DNA of 64,000 nucleotides from Tricholoma matsutake (taxonomy: Eukaryota > Basidiomycota > Agaricomycetes > Agaricales > Tricholomataceae), in the NCBI GenBank assembly GCA_026075535.2, contig AP026542.1:4030001-4094000 (forward strand), written 5' to 3'. Both the position numbers and the translations under genes were made by a program. Below are positions 1-10,284 of this stretch, one piece after another. The notes under the pieces were generated by a model. The model was not told the origin of the DNA. It searched no databases and saw only the letters and a program-made list of their open reading frames with translations. Every line of letters starts with the position of its first letter. Within the stretch, counting starts at the first letter, position 1.

Positions 1-1960
1 TTTCTACACACCCCCAGCCCCATTTTTTGCCATTGACACCTTCCCCTCAAACACGACACCTGTTTCTCACCAACACGGCCTTCCCATACACCCCAGACCC
101 CCCATAAATGCACCATTTGGGTGTTGTCTGTGTGGTACACCCCTGCCAACGCTGCCATGTCACTGCCACTGATGTCTGCACAGCCCCCATCAAAGCTACC
201 GATGTTGTTGACAACGACGACAACGACCTCTTCCCCACCTTTTGAAACTGCCCCCAGTGTCTCAAAAACAACGCAACACACTGCCAGGTTGACCCATAGC
301 ACCACTATTGAGCCCAGGACCCTTGTTTGCCCACTCTGGCCCCCACCATTCTGATGTCACATCACTGCTGGCAATGGTGGCCACTGCTGTGGCATCCACC
401 ACTGAAATGACTGCTGGGGCGATGGCTACCACTCAAGCGATGTCTGAAACTTCTGGACTCTATTGATGGGCCCTACAATGTACAGGGACTGTCTAGAGCC
501 AAGGAAACCAACCCTGTCCCCCATTCCACACCTGGAACCACCCCATCCCACTGCCTTGTCATCGTCGACATGTTTGTCGACAACGACCAAGCCCCCTGCT
601 CTGCCTCACTCTGGACCACTGGCCCCAGTTCCTAGATGATGACACGCTTCTAGAGCCATCGGAACACCCACATGGCCCATTCTGACCCCCCAGTTTGCCA
701 CAGAACCCCCCAAAACAAACCGTTTTGCTGCCACCTGCATCCTACACCCCTGCAGCATCACTAATGATGCCGTTGATGCCTGACAACACCCCCTGCTCAC
801 CGTCTATGCCCACATTTCCATCCATACACCCCAGCTCGCCCCAGTTCAACCATAAACATGCTGTTCCCCACCCTGTACTTGCCACTGTTCCCTGCCCTTG
901 CCCTGTCCTTGCCACTGCAATCAGCACCAGCACTGTCCACGTCACCAGCACTGTCACCAGCCCATCCATGTCCTTGTCCTCACCCATCCATGTCCTTGTC
1001 CCCGCCCATCCTTGTCAACGCCCACTTATGACTCAGTGTTCTTGGGAACACGTAAAGTTATTTTTGGTTACCACAACCACGTTTACCTTGCCACCTGCCC
1101 CCCCCCCCCCTGGTCATTTTTTTGGAGTATGAGAGAGTGTAAGAGTTCCTCTTACATCAGCAATCCATTATCACATGCATCCATTATCACATGTTATTCC
1201 ACTGGTATATAGTCTATACTTCAAGTATTGTACTGTATCTTAGTTCTTCCTTCTGAATATACTAAGTCCCTAACATGTCTTGTTCTCCCTGAGTGTTGGA
1301 AGCTCTGGCTTCCTTCCACCCTCTACATATACTGCTTTGGTTCCAGAGGGTGTGCAAGCCCAGTAGACAGTACCCTGTCTCACACTCCCCTCACTTCTCC
1401 ATACTTCCCTTCTTCTACACCCCTGTAGAGCCTTCCCCAGTCATGTACTGATCTAAATACATCATTCCCTAGCCCTGTATATGTAGTGGAACCTCTCAAT
1501 GGGAAGAAGAGACCCCTGCTTATCCCTTGTTCAAGGGAGAATGTGATTGCATGCTTAGACATAGGTGAAAAGGCGAACATAGATGCTATATATACATACA
1601 TAAGTACTATATACAAAAAAAAATGAAGGGAAAGGGTCAGGAATGAGTGGACAGGCATGCTCATCATCATGGATGATGAGCACGATGGTAGCTGAAGCTG
1701 TGGTGCGCGTTGATCAACCATGGGAGATGGTGATCGGACAGTGATCGGGGTGGGAACAGTGGCAGGAAGCTGTCCCGCACATCCCCGGACCTATGCTTAT
1801 GTGAGCATAGTTACCTTGGTGATGTCTAAACGGCACCTGGGGAGGGAATTAATGCTGGTGTAGGGTTTTATTGAGATTGAGCCTTGTGATGATAGGTCAC
1901 AAGCATGATGACCTACTATAATAAGGCTGTTACTGTGGGAAGGTCAGGTGAACAATCTTG
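1..1960. other. Low-complexity flank without recognisable gene
   Basis: The first 1.1 kb is rich in CCA, CCT and GACAAC runs and contains short near-repeats such as CCATCCATGTCCTTGTC around 961-1010. Open frames here are Pro/Ser/Thr/His-rich, follow the base composition and exist on both strands, so I do not call a gene. From 1200 to 1960 the composition is ordinary and there is no frame with a recognisable domain. It may be decayed transposon DNA. Confidence 0.5.
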
Positions 1961-2811
1961 TACTATATTGCCCAATTGGTCTGAAATCTCCCAGGGAGTC
2001 TGTAATTCAATTTCTACATTTTATCTGCTTGCTCAATCCTCCCAGAGCTTTATGGGATCTAATTGACTAATAGTAACAGATGTATGTATGATTTCACTAA
2101 GGAATACAAGCTGTGGAAGCAGTCGAGAAACAGTAGCCAGAGTGATCAAACAGTGATACAAATGAAAATGTCTTGTTCACCATGGCAAAAACCACTCCCA
2201 AAGCCCAAAAAGATTTGACAGGACACCTACACTAGACCAAACTATGGTAGCATGCTCTCTTCAAGTCTCTGGGGTGGTGTGCCCATGTTCGAGAGTGATG
2301 AAGGGACACTGTCAATTTTGTCACACTTTGTCACAGTAAAATTGAATGTCCACTGGCCACCTCAACAGCAAGTGGCTCGAGATGCTGAGGCATGAGAAAT
2401 CATTGAATTGAAGTATATACAACTATGCTGGGTGGACCTTGAATTTTGACATGTTTTGTCATGCTGTCTCTCCCTGCTCTTGAACATGGGAACACCACCC
2501 TGGAGACTTAAAGAGAGCGTGCTACCATAGTTTGGTCTAGTGTGCATGTCCTGTCAATTTTTTTTGGGCTTTGGGAGTGGTTTTTGCCATGGTGAACAAG
2601 ACATTTTCATTTGTATCACTGTTTGATCACTCTGGCTACTGTTTCTCGACTGGTTCCACAGCTTGTATTCCTTAGTGAAATCATACATACATCCACTACT
2701 ACTAGTCAATTAGATCCCATAAAACTCTGGGGGGATTGAGCAAGCAGATGAAATGTAGAAATTGAATTTCAGACTCCCTGGGAGATTTCAGACCAATTGG
2801 GCGATATAGTA
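1961..2811. repeat. Long foldback (hairpin) repeat with arms of about 390 bp
   Basis: The segment from 1961 rightward and the segment from 2811 leftward are reverse complements with few mismatches. Landmarks pair in order: the CCCAATTGGTCTGAAATC end, the GGAATACAAGCTGTGG block, the CACCATGGCAAAAACCACTC block and the CTACCATAGTTTGGTCTAG block. The arms run to about 2355 and 2432, leaving a loop of about 75 bp. No open frame in it is recognisable. It could be a foldback or MITE-type element, or the scar of an inverted duplication. A transcript across it would form long double-stranded RNA. I see no clear target-site duplication. Confidence 0.85.
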
Positions 2812-3710
2812 GGCCTATAGAGGAAAGGATGATGAATGGAGGACAGCTTCGAGGGAAGCATGCTTTCAGCATTCTTCATGATGTTAACCAAGTTGTTGAC
2901 TCTCTAACTGAGGTTCACTTGATAGTTATGTTTGAAGTCACAATCCCCATGTCGCATTCAATCCATTCATTTGGGGGTGTCCAATCCTCAGTTATGTGTG
3001 ACTCCTGGTCACAACCATGTCACCAGGATGTCACACCCCAAATATTGAAACATGTATTCTGTGCTTTCCACAACATGAATACAAGGGTTGTTCTGGGTGA
3101 CTTGTTGTTAAATGCATATCATTTATCAGAAACCATGGATTAGAATACTAAAATATAATTTATTGCTGCTAGACAGGCACTTCTCCAGCCAAATGCCTGC
3201 CAAAATAGTGGCTCAAACTTGCACTGGACTCAGCGCTTCAGGAACTCAATTTCACAACTTGCTTTAGTAGTGAAAAATGATCACAATTCAACCCTGAACA
3301 AATCTCCATAAGCAATGTTTTATTTTGAATCTCTAACCATGATATAATATGGGGACTGTTGTAGTATTTCATAATTAGAGACCCAAAATAAAAATTCTGG
3401 CCATGGAGATTTGTTCAGAATTAGATTCTGATCATTTTGTTGAGAGTAATTGGGAATGAAGAGTGAGAGAAGCTCTATGTAAGACTCAAGGGTAGCTAAG
3501 TTGTACTAAGTGAGTTGCTAGTTAAGCACCAATGACAAAGAGTGTTATTAGCTGAGGTAAATGACCAAACAGCTAACTACTTATATATCAAGGTATTACT
3601 AATGTCTGACTACATGATAATGACAATAGCCAAAGTGATTGGTAAGAGGACTCAGGGACAATAAGTAAGCTTAGTAGTAAACATTGGTAATATGGGTCTT
3701 GGTGAGTAAT
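2812..3710. other. No gene seen; MITE-like inverted repeats
   Basis: No recognisable coding sequence. About 3213-3290 is an imperfect inverted copy of about 5793-5862, so the two flank N1 and may be the terminal repeats of an older element that N1 split. A second, smaller hairpin lies within 3278-3445, where the GAACAAATCTCCAT block pairs with ATGGAGATTTGTTC. A related copy in direct orientation lies at about 5935-5983. Confidence 0.45.
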
Positions 3711-3993
3711 CAGTAAACTTTGCACTCCCCCCCGTATTCCTATCGGAGTCCTAGGAGTCCGAGTTTTCTGATAAGAGTCCAATTGGAATCCGATAGGAGT
3801 CCTACTAGTCCGACACTAGTCCTAGGAGTCTGATAGGAATCCAATCGGAATGTATCTTAATGACCATGTACTTTTATTTCCAAGAAATTCCTAGTAAATT
3901 CTGAGTAAAGTCCTATGCAATTCCAACAGGTAGTAGTCGGAATACCACACCATTTCGGAAGACTTAACTTGATGAAAGTGCTTACAAAATAAA

Positions 3994-4080
3994 TGGGCAG
4001 AGCAGGAATTGAACTCTAGACCTTGGGATATAAGTGACATGACTACCAAACAAGTGCTCAACCAGTTGAGCCACAGGAGC
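3994..4080 (-). other. tRNA-like module, outward, in left end of N1
   Basis: On the minus strand a D-arm-like segment contains the A-box match TGGCTCAACTGG with a GCTC/GAGC stem, and 50 bases on lies the B-box match AGTTCAATTCC. The T stem is weak, so it is unlikely to be a working tRNA; it is better seen as an RNA polymerase III promoter-like relic. A close copy sits at 58080-58166 in N6. Confidence 0.6.
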
Positions 4081-5065
4081 ATTAATAAATATGTAATATA
4101 AAGTCCATTTAAAGCACTTAGGATTAGTTCACTTATTTTTAACCTCTCTCACAAGAGCTCGAAAAAAAATTGTTGAGCCCTCGCATCTTTGCGAGGGAGT
4201 AGATAACTAATATAGATTTAAAAAAAACCCCCCCATGCAAACACGAGAGGGAGAATTAATTATACTATTTAATTATACTATTTTCAATTCTACAAAAAAA
4301 ACCCACCCCCCCATTTCGCGGGGAGGGGGGGTGGTGGTGCATCGCGTTGGCTGTCTTGTCAGCCCTGTCCCGTTGTTTCCCCTCCCTCTCATCTCCGTCA
4401 TGTCTCGCCTCCCCTTGCCTCCCCCGTGGCTTCCCTCCCCTCCCTCATCTCCCCTCCCTCGTCGTTCCACCCACCATCCACCCCACGAGCAGTTGCTCGT
4501 GAGGCTGGTGGTGGGTGGTGCGTCGTATGTTGGTGGCGGCATTTGTCCATCGTCTCCCCTTCTGGTCATTGTTTCCCTTTCCCCTTGTCGTTTCATCACC
4601 CTTGTTGTTCATCCCCCTCGTCGTTGGCACCCACGAGCCACCCTATGGGCAGCTGCTCATAGGCATGTCATTTGGTGCCGTCATCGTCCCTCCACGCCGT
4701 TCCCATGTTCTCGCACCCCATATACATCCCGCGAGCAGTTGCTCATGGCGGTGATGGGGGGTGCTGGATGTCATTGGTGTTGTGGGGGGTCCATGCACTC
4801 ACAATCCACCCTACGAGCAGCAGCTCATAGGCATGGGGTGGGTGCATTGTCAGTTCGTCAGTGATGTGGCTCGAGGGGAGGGGTCAGGTGGTGCTTACTG
4901 GGCGGGTATTCCCCTTCTGGGGTCTCCTGGTGTTGCTCCCCATGCTCCTGACCATGATTGATACCCTCACATCCTGTTTTGATGGGGAGGAGGGGGGTTG
5001 CCAGGGGCGTCATTGGGTGTGGGTTTGGCTTGCGTCAGTCTGTCGTTACTCATGTAGATTAGAAC

Positions 5066-5131
5066 CTAGAAACAAAAAAAATGAATTAGTTAGTTTACAA
5101 AAGTAAAAAATGAATGAAAAAAAAAACTTAC
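5066..5131 (-). other. Intron-like segment after a palindrome in N1
   Basis: Read on the minus strand the segment starts GTAAGT, has the branch-point-like AACTAACTAAT and a T-rich tract, and ends CTAG. The exon just upstream (5132-5170) is a near-palindrome of the CCCAAACGATG / CATCGTTTGGG type. The same arrangement recurs in N2, N5 and N6. No protein frame runs across it, so if spliced the product is non-coding. Confidence 0.6.
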
Positions 5132-5411
5132 TACGGCCCAAACAACGATTGCATCGTTTGGGTGTCATTCAGCGTCGAAACCAGTCGTTTCCGGTCTTGG
5201 GGGCTCATCTAGAGATGGGGGTGAAGTGGGAGTGGTGGGAGTTGCTGGGTTGAGGTGGTTGAGGTGGGGGGGATGGAGGTGGCATGCTTGTCATTGTTGG
5301 TGGTGGTGGTGGGAGTTGATGAGCTGGCAGGTGTGATGACACAGCTATGTGCTTTGTCATCACACCCACGGGGATGGTATGTAGTGTAGTATGATCACTT
5401 ACCTGTAATGA

Positions 5412-5492
5412 TTGTTTAGCCTAATGGTATTATTGTCGGTTTATGCTTACATAATCTTCTGTAGTCAAGTGTTCAATTCTCGTCTGTGTGTT
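5412..5492 (+). other. tRNA-like module, outward, in right end of N1
   Basis: An A-box-like TAGCCTAATGGT at 5417 is followed by a B-box-like GTGTTCAATTCTCG at 5469. The module points toward the right terminus, mirroring the one at the left end. The stems are imperfect, and I cannot assign an anticodon. Confidence 0.55.
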
Positions 5493-5721
5493 TAATTTTT
5501 CATACTATATTACTAAGCAAGGCTGCTTTCATTCCTATTGGAATCCTATGTTGTCTGATGTCTTAGCATAACTTTGGACTAGTCCTATGTGATTTCTATG
5601 ATCGGAAATTCCTAGGAAATTCTGATAGTCCAATCGGACTGGACTAGGACTAAATGTGCCATTTCATGTCAATTTGGCTGGTGAAAATGACATCGGAATA
5701 TGGGGGGGAGTGTAAAGACCT

Positions 5722-5983
5722 CAGTAATTGACATTACTAAGGGGAAGCATAAGTCCATAAGATTATCAGATAATGGAGATCTAACACATTTTTCATCACT
5801 GAAGCAAGTTATGAAAGTAAGTCCCTGAGGAGCTGAATTCAATACAAGTTTGAACTAAATTTTACTATATTTCATGGTTGGGGGCCAAATAAAAAAATCT
5901 GGTTACAGACATTTTGTTCAGAATTAATTTTTGTTCATTTTTTTCTCACTGAAGTAAGTTGTAAAATTGAGATTCTGAAGAGC
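5722..5983. other. Short gap holding inverted-repeat fragments
   Basis: No gene. It contains the right partner of the inverted repeat flanking N1 (about 5793-5862) and a second related copy (about 5935-5983) just before the Ngaro terminal repeat starts. Confidence 0.4.
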
Positions 5984-6150
5984 TTAGCCCAAGCTGCCAG
6001 TGAGCAGAGGAATGGAGGGAACTGGCAGCGGCATCCTGCTGAGTGATAGAGTGAAACTGTAGTCATGTGTCAGTTCATCTTTCTGTTTACACCTACATAC
6101 ATCAAGACTCAAAATCTCAATATTCTTAGCATTTCTTGCTCATTATTTTT
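5984..6150 (+). repeat. Split direct repeat A1 of the Ngaro-like element
   Basis: About 167 bp, nearly the same as 42483-42649. Both copies begin TTAGCCCAAGCTGCCAGTGA and end near TTGCTCATTATTTTT. It marks the left terminus of the element. Confidence 0.85.
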
Positions 6151-6175
6151 TCACTCTTTTCAAACTCTATTCAGC

Positions 6176-7421
6176 ATGGCCCAAGGCAAAATTCATCTAG
6201 GTCTTAACCTCCAGGGATCATCCTCATCTTCCAGGGGCCACCAGCTGGTCAAGCTCCCCCTGCCCCTCCTGCTTTACAGCAACCCTCAGCAGAAGGACCC
6301 ACAGCTCCTCCTTGGGCACCACTGCCCAACAATAACACATCACAAACTCATCCCCAGCAAACCCCTGGGATGGCATTACAACCTGTGGACAGGGGTGAAT
6401 TGATCTGTCACCAACAGGATGAAAGAGTGCATTTGCAGGTGCAAGTCAGTTGTCTGGCCACCAATAGGGCCCCAGTGGCAAACCCTACCCAACCAGGAGC
6501 CCAGGCAGCCCAGGCCATCAGCAATGATACTCCAGTGCAGCAGCAAGGACCTCAATGAGCGCTGTTCATGGATGATGCAGTGGCAGAGCAGGCATGGACA
6601 CAGTTGGTGGCCAAGGCAACAGAGGATTCCTCATTGAGGAACATATTGCTCCCCCGACATCATTCCAGGGTTCAAAGTGAGCCCTCTTGGCCTAGGTAAG
6701 CATGATAATCCCCTGCTGGCAAACCACTCCCTTTACTCCCTCATTCTACCAAACTAATCCCACTGGGGATGTGCTTGTATGCAGTATAAGTCTGGCTGGA
6801 GGCCTGCTTTGTGCTATATGGGCTGGAGGCCTACATCGTGTTGGTCTAAGCTGGAGGCCTGACCTCGTTTCCTTTAGTCAGAGCTAAAGGCTCCCATCAG
6901 CACATCTCACAGCAGCTACATCCCCTCACTAAGCACTCCAGGACTCATACCCTGGGATTCTTGCCTCATTTGCCTTTGGATCTCATTTGCATTTGCACCT
7001 TTGTGACTAATTTCATCTCATTTAGCTATCCCTCCAAAAGTTGAGGAAGCTTTCCACACATTCAAATATGTCCCTTCCTCAGCCCTGACTCACTCAGCCT
7101 GTGCTTGAGTGGCTGAAGGGGAAGAAGAATTTGTAATCAATAGTCAGGGAGGGCTTATGGCCAAACCACTCAATAGGAAGGATGAGAAGTCCATCTCTAT
7201 CATCAAATGGCTGAGTGCAGCCTCAACGGCAGAGGACTGGACCCTCTTCCACCATGGTGAGACCCATGCTAAAACACTGGCAGCTCATCACAAATTTGTT
7301 CCAGAACTAGCTAGATTACACAGTTGGCAGGTAGCTGTGGAAAATGATGTCCTCCAACAGTTCCTGTCAGTGCAGATGGAAGAGAGTTGTTAGAACTCCC
7401 AGCACTCAGAGGACAGGATGA
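6176..7421 (+). pseudogene. Ngaro-like gag, N-terminal part (broken)
   Basis: This region sits directly after terminal repeat A1, where DIRS/Ngaro elements put gag. A start at 6176 opens a short frame, and the frame changes before 7109. The clearest part is 7109-7393, about 94 residues: an acidic start, then FVINSQGGL, an ISIIKW segment and a KTLAAHHKFVPELARLHSW stretch. This I recognise as the conserved core of gag-like proteins of fungal DIRS-type elements. The frame then stops and is cut by gypsy-D at 7422; it resumes near 38250. Gag would package element RNA. The 6400-7100 part is Gln/Pro-rich and degenerate. Confidence 0.65.
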
Positions 7422-7596
7422 TGTAACCTAGATGGTAGTATGGATTTAAGATGATGATTAGGTATTAGTTTCCATCATATGATAAGGATATATGTGCATG
7501 TGATGTCCATGTGATTGTGTATGTTAGGTAAGGGTAAGCTGAAGGGTAACATGAAGAGGAAGGAAGGAAAGGTAGTGTGTAAGAGGTACACTTACA
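7422..7596 (-). repeat. 3' LTR of gypsy-D
   Basis: The segment starts TGTAACC and ends CTTACA on the plus strand (TGTAAG...GGTTACA on the minus strand). It sits directly after a purine-rich GAGAGGG tract that follows the chromodomain in gypsy-D's reading direction. At 175 bp it is short but possible. No partner LTR was found, so the ends rest on the TG/CA form and context. Confidence 0.5.
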
Positions 7597-7629
7597 CCCT
7601 CTCATGTTCTTGAGATTTTGAATCTCTCT

Positions 7630-8230
7630 AGGTGCTTTGCTCAAAAGCTTTGAATGCTGCAGTTTCCAGTAGTTTGCTCCTTGGTAACCACATGTTGTGT
7701 TCCAGTCCATACCCAAGCCATTGTACAAGGTATTGCTTCCCTCATCCTTGAGGTTGACAGTCCAGTAGTTTATCGATGAAGTACCCTGTGCTTCCTTCAA
7801 GGGTGATGATGGGTCCAGGCATAGTGCGTTTACGTGACAGGTAACTCTCATCGTTATTTGGGAGAAAAGGTCGGAGTTGGGAGACGTGGAAGTTTGGATG
7901 GACCTTCAATGTGGGGGATAGTTGTAGTTGGTATGTGGAATTGTCTGGGAATGCTTGTGTGATTTTGTATGGTCCGTCGAATTGAGGCATGAACTTGGCA
8001 ACCCTGCCATCTTTAGCTTGCATGTACTCCGGTCATCAATGTGCCATCGCCAGGAGGACTTTGTCTCCTATGTGATACTCTGGTTCTCCATTGGGGTCTC
8101 TGTTTGTGAAGTGCCTTTGAGTGATTTTTGATGCTAACAAGTTGTCTTTTGCTGCCAAAGTGAGGGATTCAATATTGTTAAATGAGATTGGCAGCCAGTT
8201 GCCGCGTGGTGGTGTTGTCTTCAGTAACAC
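7630..8230 (-). pseudogene. gypsy-D integrase C-terminal region and chromodomain
   Basis: On the minus strand 8023-7742 encodes the SH3-like tail of a Ty3/gypsy integrase (AKFMPQFDGPYKITQAFPDN, then HPNFHVSQLRPF). After a stop and a frame change, 7735-7630 encodes VQWLGYGLEHNMWLP, a chromodomain core of the VxWxGYxxxxxTWxP type. 8230-8036 encodes the linker ending in VLLAMAH. The chromodomain would tether integration to modified histones. It is broken by a frameshift and stops. Confidence 0.75.
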
Positions 8231-8273
8231 CGGGTGTGGTTGTTGTAGGAAGGTTGATGAACAGTGCGAGGAG

Positions 8274-8867
8274 TCATGGTGAGTGACCCATTTTTAGCAT
8301 GAAGGGTGAGAATCCAGTGGAGGCATTCAACGTGTTCATGATGTGGAAATGTACCCATGGAAGTGCCTTCACCCAGCCTCTCTGGTTCTGTTTGACATGG
8401 GAGTGAAGCGCTTGAACTATGGTCTTGTTGGATCTTTCTGATGCTCCATCCATTTGTGGGTGATACATGGTCGACATCTTGTGGTTGATTCCTGCTAGCT
8501 TCATGAGTGCTTTCCAGAATTTCAATACAAAAAGCTTATCACAGTCTGTTATGATCTCTACTGGGCAACAGTTCTCACAATACCATTGGTAGAGCATAGA
8601 CTTTTTCAGCAAGCAGTATAGATTAGCATCTTTCAGGGCTTGTAATACAGCTGCAACATTCTTTTTGTGCTCTTCTAAGGATGATGACCAAATAATGATG
8701 TTGTCTAGATACACATGACAGATGCAGCCAATGAGGTCTTTAAGCATGAGGGTGATGCGACATTGGTGGGTTGCAGGAGAATTTTGCAAGCCCATTGGCA
8801 TTACTACCCATTCCCAGAGGCTGAAGGGTGTTAACATTGCAGTGTATTTGATGTGATCCGGATGCAC
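8274..8867 (-). pseudogene. gypsy-D reverse transcriptase fused to integrase by deletion
   Basis: The first half of this open frame is reverse transcriptase palm: PFSLWEWVVMPMGLQNSPAT, then CHVYLDNIIIW, where the usual YLDD has become YLDN. After ANLYCLLKKS it runs directly into integrase sequence, with YQWYCENCCPVEII, TDCDKLFVLKFW (second catalytic Asp) and MDGASERSNK (catalytic Glu). The thumb, RNase H, zinc-binding region and first catalytic Asp are absent, so roughly 1.5 kb has been deleted without breaking the frame. The fused product could not act as either enzyme. Confidence 0.8.
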
Positions 8868-9589
8868 CAGGGTTCGGAAAATGAGTGGTCATATCTATTT
8901 TCCCCCAGATTTTCCCTTTTGCACAGTCTGCAAGGATGTCATCAATTTGAGGTAAAGGGTGATTGTTGGGAATTGTAAGGCAGTTGAGATGTCTGTAGTT
9001 GTTTACCCAATGGGGAAGGATGGTGATGTCGACTTTTGGAATGATGAATGATGGAGATGCATATGGAGATGATGATGGACAAATTTGTCCAGTGGCGAGG
9101 TGTTGTTTGATTAAAGTCTTCCATCCTGCATGGTATTTCCGTGGACAGCTGTATGCCCATGCTACTGATACAGATGAGCCTGGTTGCAGTTCAATATGAT
9201 TGTAAACATCTGTGGGTAAATCACAGACATGTGGGATGTCGGTTGGAAAATGATCCTTGTACTTTGTTTTGAAAGGCTTGTCAAGGTGTAAAAGCTCTGT
9301 CATGCTTGCAAGCTCTTTGATTCTCATCAGTACTGCTGCAAAGATGCAAGCAGGACCAGTGGTGTATGCATACCTGTCGAAACGGTGAGCATTTTCATTG
9401 AATAACATTTTCAATTCAAGGTGCACAAGGTTCTGTAATTTGCAGCACTTGTCCTGTCTTAATATGATGTTGCTCTGCCTTATGTCATTGGTAAGGCAAC
9501 ATTATGGGATGCTTCTTACATTATGGGATGCTTCTTATTTAAAGCAGGGTCAGGGGGATTAAGAAGGTCATAGCCAGTGGTCTTGTTGA
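8740..9589 (-). pseudogene. gypsy-D reverse transcriptase, N-terminal part
   Basis: The minus-strand frame from about 9426 encodes HFPTDIPHVCDLPTDVYNHI, a linker with YSCPRKYHAGWKTLIKQHL, then PSFIIPKVD, LPHWVNNYRHLN and DDILADCAKGKIWGKIDMT, which are conserved reverse transcriptase blocks 1-3. Part of the palm is garbled near 8870-8890, where the frame shifts into the piece ending at 8867. Between 9427 and 9589 a degraded segment with stops links to the protease across the gypsy-B insertion. Confidence 0.8.
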
Positions 9590-9947
9590 TGTAAGGGGAC
9601 TAGAGGGGACTCAGGGGGGAGCCCTGTGTGTTTCTCCTACTTTTTATGTTCATCCTATATTTTTCCTTACTTCATTTCCTTCTATTCTTCATTTTCTAGG
9701 ATTTTTCCTTATTTTATTACTAATTTCCCTTTTTGGCAGCCTTGATCTGCCTATCTCTGCCTTTTCTATTTTTAGATCATTATTTGATTTTTGCAGTCTT
9801 CACATATACTGGGCATTGGCAAAGGGGTCCTTAGAGTTTTCTCTTCAGATTTCCCTTTGCTAGGTGTGCCTCCAATCCCTGTAATATGTAGTATAATTTT
9901 AACTTTGGATTTCCCTTTGCTAGAGGCTGAGTGAGGTTGCCCTTATA
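9590..9947 (+). repeat. 5' LTR of gypsy-B (internally deleted)
   Basis: 358 bp against 439 bp for the 3' LTR. The missing block lies where the 3' LTR and the solo copy at 39901 carry CATTTGTGCATGTTGACAG and a TATATTTAG box, so this LTR has lost its likely promoter core. It keeps the tandem GATTTCCCTTTGCTAG motif near its end. Confidence 0.85.
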
Positions 9948-10010
9948 GTAGAAAACTCTCTCCTAAGGCCCAAAATCGCGAACACGCTGCCCAAGATAGG
10001 CAGGTACAGA

Positions 10011-10284
10011 GTGGATGACACTTCCCAAAGCTCCACAGACTCCCTACACACTGTTCCTGACAGTCCCACCTTTAGTGCACTGCTGTTTTCGCCAAACGCA
10101 CCCCCTAGTGACATGGATGCATCAGAGTGCCTTGATGTGCTTGAAAGCGACATTACCGGAATACATGTGCAAATTGATTCACTTGAATCTATGATCAAAA
10201 ACTTTGTCAGAACCCTTCAGACTAGCTCCACAACCAATATCCCCCCCATTGTGCCTCCAAGTGCACCCAACAACAATGTGCTGC
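10011..10284 (+). pseudogene. gypsy-B gag, N-terminal segment
   Basis: Begins 64 bp after the LTR. The encoded start is acidic and Ser/Thr-rich with a short helical stretch around IHVQIDSLESMIKNFVRTL, as in the N-terminal leader and coiled-coil of this gag family. It is cut at 10284 by solo LTR-X no. 1; the repeated CTGC target marks the join to 11755. Confidence 0.65.

Larger units (their letters stand above)
3711..5721 (-). mobile_element. N1: non-autonomous element with KDZ-type ends, no protein
   Basis: The left end (CAGTAAACTTTGCACTCCCC) and right end (GGGAGTGTAAAGACCT) match the terminal repeats of the complete KDZ element at 28812-34793. The subterminal DNA repeats AGTCC-containing motifs (3731-3850 and 5530-5650). 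Outward tRNA-like modules lie at 3994-4080 and 5412-5492. Inside are palindromes at 4484-4501, 4643-4662, 4728-4750 and 4811-4830, a CCCTCGCA/TGCGAGGG hairpin at 4172-4198, a TGTGATGACA/TGTCATCACA hairpin at about 5333-5370, and an intron-like segment at 5066-5131 on the minus strand. Judged by the unlike ends, this copy is in reverse orientation, which agrees with the intron direction. Open frames in 4235-5100 are composition artefacts. The duplicated target is unclear (AGTAAT lies near both ends). Confidence 0.8.

Noticed and set aside
695..1132. Pro/Ser/Thr-rich secreted protein at the left edge
   Set aside because: No signal peptide, no start context, repeats follow nucleotide composition, and the opposite strand is open too.
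4235..5106. Protein-coding gene in N1
   Set aside because: Frames are open on both strands in CT-rich DNA, contain the palindromes and introns, and show no domain.
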